Shown here: positions 13,506-14,942 of the stretch, one piece after another
Layout: every line of letters starts with the position of its first letter
Numbering within the stretch: the first letter of the stretch is position 1
DNA from: an uncultured Flavobacteriales bacterium
GTDB taxonomy: Bacteria > Bacteroidota > Bacteroidia > Flavobacteriales > Crocinitomicaceae
Assembly: GCA_946479985.1 (NCBI GenBank)
Contig: CAMLIF010000100.1
Span: 1-14,942 of the forward strand
DNA: 14,942 nt
Direction of reading: 5' to 3'
Notes under the pieces: generated by a model
What the model was told of the DNA's origin: nothing
Database searches by the model: none
The model's input: the letters and a program-made list of their open reading frames with translations, nothing else
Made by a program: the position numbers and the translations under genes

Positions 13506-14435
13506 TCAGAAATATCTTGGTGATTTAATCTTAGCTTCCTTGTTGAAAATGAAATCATACCGAAGCATCAGCTCATGGCTTCCTGAATTGTATGTTCCTG
13601 TTCGAACACCAGTTGACCAGTCGAACGAATAACCAACCATAAATTGCTGATTAATGTTCACTCCGACCAATGCTCCAAATCCATCTCCGGTTCTGTACAT
13701 TGCTCCGATACTGAACATATCGTTCATGAGCAACGAAGCAGTTAAGTCTAGCTGCCATGTCGATTTCTCGACCATTTTCAATAAGGCAGTTGGCTTAAAT
13801 TTTAATGCCGGGTTAATCCCGATCACGCCGCCGGTGATGAAATAGTAGTGACGTCTTTGCCCGGAAGTATTTGCATAGATTGCCGTATCAGAACCAAAAA
13901 ACTTGTTTTGCAGAAATCCGGGAGAGGAAATACCTGCGTAAAAATTAGTGCTTTGAAAATACAAGCCACCACCGATATTCGGTAGCATTTTACTGCGTAA
14001 GTTCTGTCCGAAAGCAGCATCATTTTGATTCTCCAAATTGAGCTCATTCAGATTTGCAGAAAAGCTATTGAATCCGGCTTTCAACCCGAAACACAAACGC
14101 GCGGTTTTTGAAACTCGCATCCTATATGCAAAATCTGCAAAGAGAGACGTTGTATTAGTTGGACCAATCTTCTGATTCAAAACACTCATTCCCAAACCAA
14201 TATTCTGCGAAGCGATTGGCGTGTGAAGCGTGAGATTTTGCGAAATTGGTGCCCCGTTAAATCCAACCCACTGGAATCGCCCGAGCGCTGTAACAGTTAA
14301 AGCTTCTCTGCTTCCGGCATACGCCGGATTGACAGAAAGCGTGTTGTACATATAATGTGTGAACATTTGTTCTTGTTGGGCATAAACACTTACACCCACT
14401 AGTGAACTTATTGCTATGATTAGAATTCTTTTCAT
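13506..14435 (-). CDS. PorP/SprF-family type IX secretion membrane protein
   Basis: This 309-residue protein has a signal peptide (MKRILIIAISSLVGVSVYAQ) and the PorP/SprF signature QMFTHYMYNTLSVNPAYAGS, followed by repeated LxxQxxG-type strands that build an outer-membrane barrel (about residues 22-305). It includes GLGMSVLNQKIGPTN, the typical turn after the second strand. SprF of Flavobacterium johnsoniae is needed for secretion and attachment of SprB, whose gene lies next to it; the many PorP/SprF paralogues in Bacteroidota each tend to sit next to a protein with a type B C-terminal domain, as here. It follows the cargo gene by 2 bp and precedes the PorE-like gene by 4 bp, so all three are one operon. 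Which paralogue it is cannot be told from this window. Confidence 0.92.
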   Translation of the reverse strand: MKRILIIAISSLVGVSVYAQQEQMFTHYMYNTLSVNPAYAGSREALTVTALGRFQWVGFNGAPISQNLTLHTPIASQNIGLGMSVLNQKIGPTNTTSLFADFAYRMRVSKTARLCFGLKAGFNSFSANLNELNLENQNDAAFGQNLRSKMLPNIGGGLYFQSTNFYAGISSPGFLQNKFFGSDTAIYANTSGQRRHYYFITGGVIGINPALKFKPTALLKMVEKSTWQLDLTASLLMNDMFSIGAMYRTGDGFGALVGVNINQQFMVGYSFDWSTGVRTGTYNSGSHELMLRYDFIFNKEAKIKSPRYF

Positions 14436-14437
14436 GA

Positions 14438-14942
14438 TTAACGTGTTAAGTAGATGTAACCTTTAAGTACTTTGTCGCCATTCCCAAGATCGAGTAGGTA
14501 GAAGTATGTCGACTCTGTCAACTCATCTCCTATGGAAGCGCCGGTTTGCTGCGTTCCGTCCCAATCGTTTTTGTATGGCGCTGCTTCAAAGACTATTCCT
14601 CCCCATTGATTGAAGATCTTAATAGAATGATCCGGATATTCATCCAATCCTTCGATGACAAAAAGATCATTCATTCCGTCATTGTTCGGTGAGAATCCGT
14701 TCGGAACCTCTACTCCATCAATACAAGCAGCTGCATCAGGAAGAGGATCACAAGGATCTAACGGATCGGAAGTTCCTGTTGGAACATAGGGTGTTCCCGG
14801 ATCATCGGTTCCATAGATTTCTTCTCCATCCGTTACTCCGTCACCATCTGTGTCGCCGCTATTCGGATCTGTTCCGTTACTTACTTCGTCCAGGTACGGA
14901 ACACCGTCACCGCCAGAATCACAAGTTGCACTTGTCATTAAC
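14438..14942 (-). CDS. C-terminal part of a T9SS type B cargo protein (5' end outside window)
   Basis: The frame is open to the right edge (codon for Leu at 14941-14939 before the Met at 14938), so only the last 167 codons are present; that Met is probably internal. Visible parts are Asp-rich calcium-binding thrombospondin-type-3 repeats (CDSGGDGVPYLDEVSNGTDP and GDTDGDGVTDGEEIYGTD), then a Pro/Asp linker with a Cys pair, and the gliding-motility-associated C-terminal domain (type B sorting signal, about the last 90 residues). The latter has VPNGFSPNNDGMNDLF, IKIFNQWGGIVFEA, NDWDGTQQTG and a final KGYIYLTR. Such domains direct secretion through the T9SS; the protein is an extracellular or surface adhesin-like product. 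The adjacent PorP/SprF gene (2 bp gap) supports that route. Confidence 0.9.
   Translation of the reverse strand, partial: LMTSATCDSGGDGVPYLDEVSNGTDPNSGDTDGDGVTDGEEIYGTDDPGTPYVPTGTSDPLDPCDPLPDAAACIDGVEVPNGFSPNNDGMNDLFVIEGLDEYPDHSIKIFNQWGGIVFEAAPYKNDWDGTQQTGASIGDELTESTYFYLLDLGNGDKVLKGYIYLTR

Noticed and set aside
13502..13558. Longer N-terminus for the PorE-like protein
   Set aside because: It would place 19 polar residues before an otherwise standard signal peptide and overlap the PorP/SprF gene by 53 bp.

Overview
The window looks like chromosomal DNA of a member of the Bacteroidota, most likely a Flavobacteriales organism (Fluviicola/Crocinitomicaceae-like; this taxon is an inference). The evidence is the type IX secretion (T9SS) genes, a GLPGLI-family gene next to an outer-membrane beta-barrel gene, lipoproteins with Bacteroidota-style export signals, moderate to low GC, almost no Shine-Dalgarno sequences, and several promoters of the TTTG / TAnnTTTG type. 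There are no rRNA or tRNA genes, transposases, phage genes or direct-repeat-spacer CRISPR arrays.

Layout. 1-285: a minus-strand open frame that runs off the left edge. It holds an indel-free 21-bp tandem repeat that reads as heptapeptides. 367-888: a predicted surface lipoprotein, separated by a bidirectional terminator from a convergent two-gene operon (4443 to 969) encoding a TonB-receptor-like beta-barrel protein and an overlapping GLPGLI protein. 4606-5688 (minus): three consecutive, diverged, tail-less single-stranded-DNA-binding protein genes with their own terminator. This is the most unusual content. 5973-7735 (plus): a two-domain sulfurtransferase of the 3-mercaptopyruvate type, a Gdx/SugE-like SMR exporter and a small membrane protein. 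7850-8980: a lipoprotein and a GNAT acetyltransferase. 9044-10491: an alkylation-repair pair, an AraC/O6-methyltransferase fusion overlapping an AlkB dioxygenase. 10569-11221: a toxin-antitoxin pair (DUF6364-like antitoxin, PIN toxin) with a near-consensus promoter. 11309-14942 (minus): the end of a T9SS type B cargo protein, a PorP/SprF-like protein and a PorE-like OmpA protein, in one tight operon.

How the genes work together. The right-hand operon fits a secreted or surface protein with its dedicated PorP/SprF partner and a peptidoglycan-anchoring lipid-free periplasmic component. The ada-alkB pair repairs methylated bases by two different chemistries. The beta-barrel/GLPGLI pair is a recurrent Bacteroidota arrangement of unknown substrate. 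The three SSB-like proteins are almost certainly co-transcribed. They differ at the aromatic positions that contact DNA, and none has the acidic C-terminal tip used to recruit partners, so they are probably accessory or specialised proteins rather than the replicative SSB. A hetero-oligomeric complex is an open possibility.
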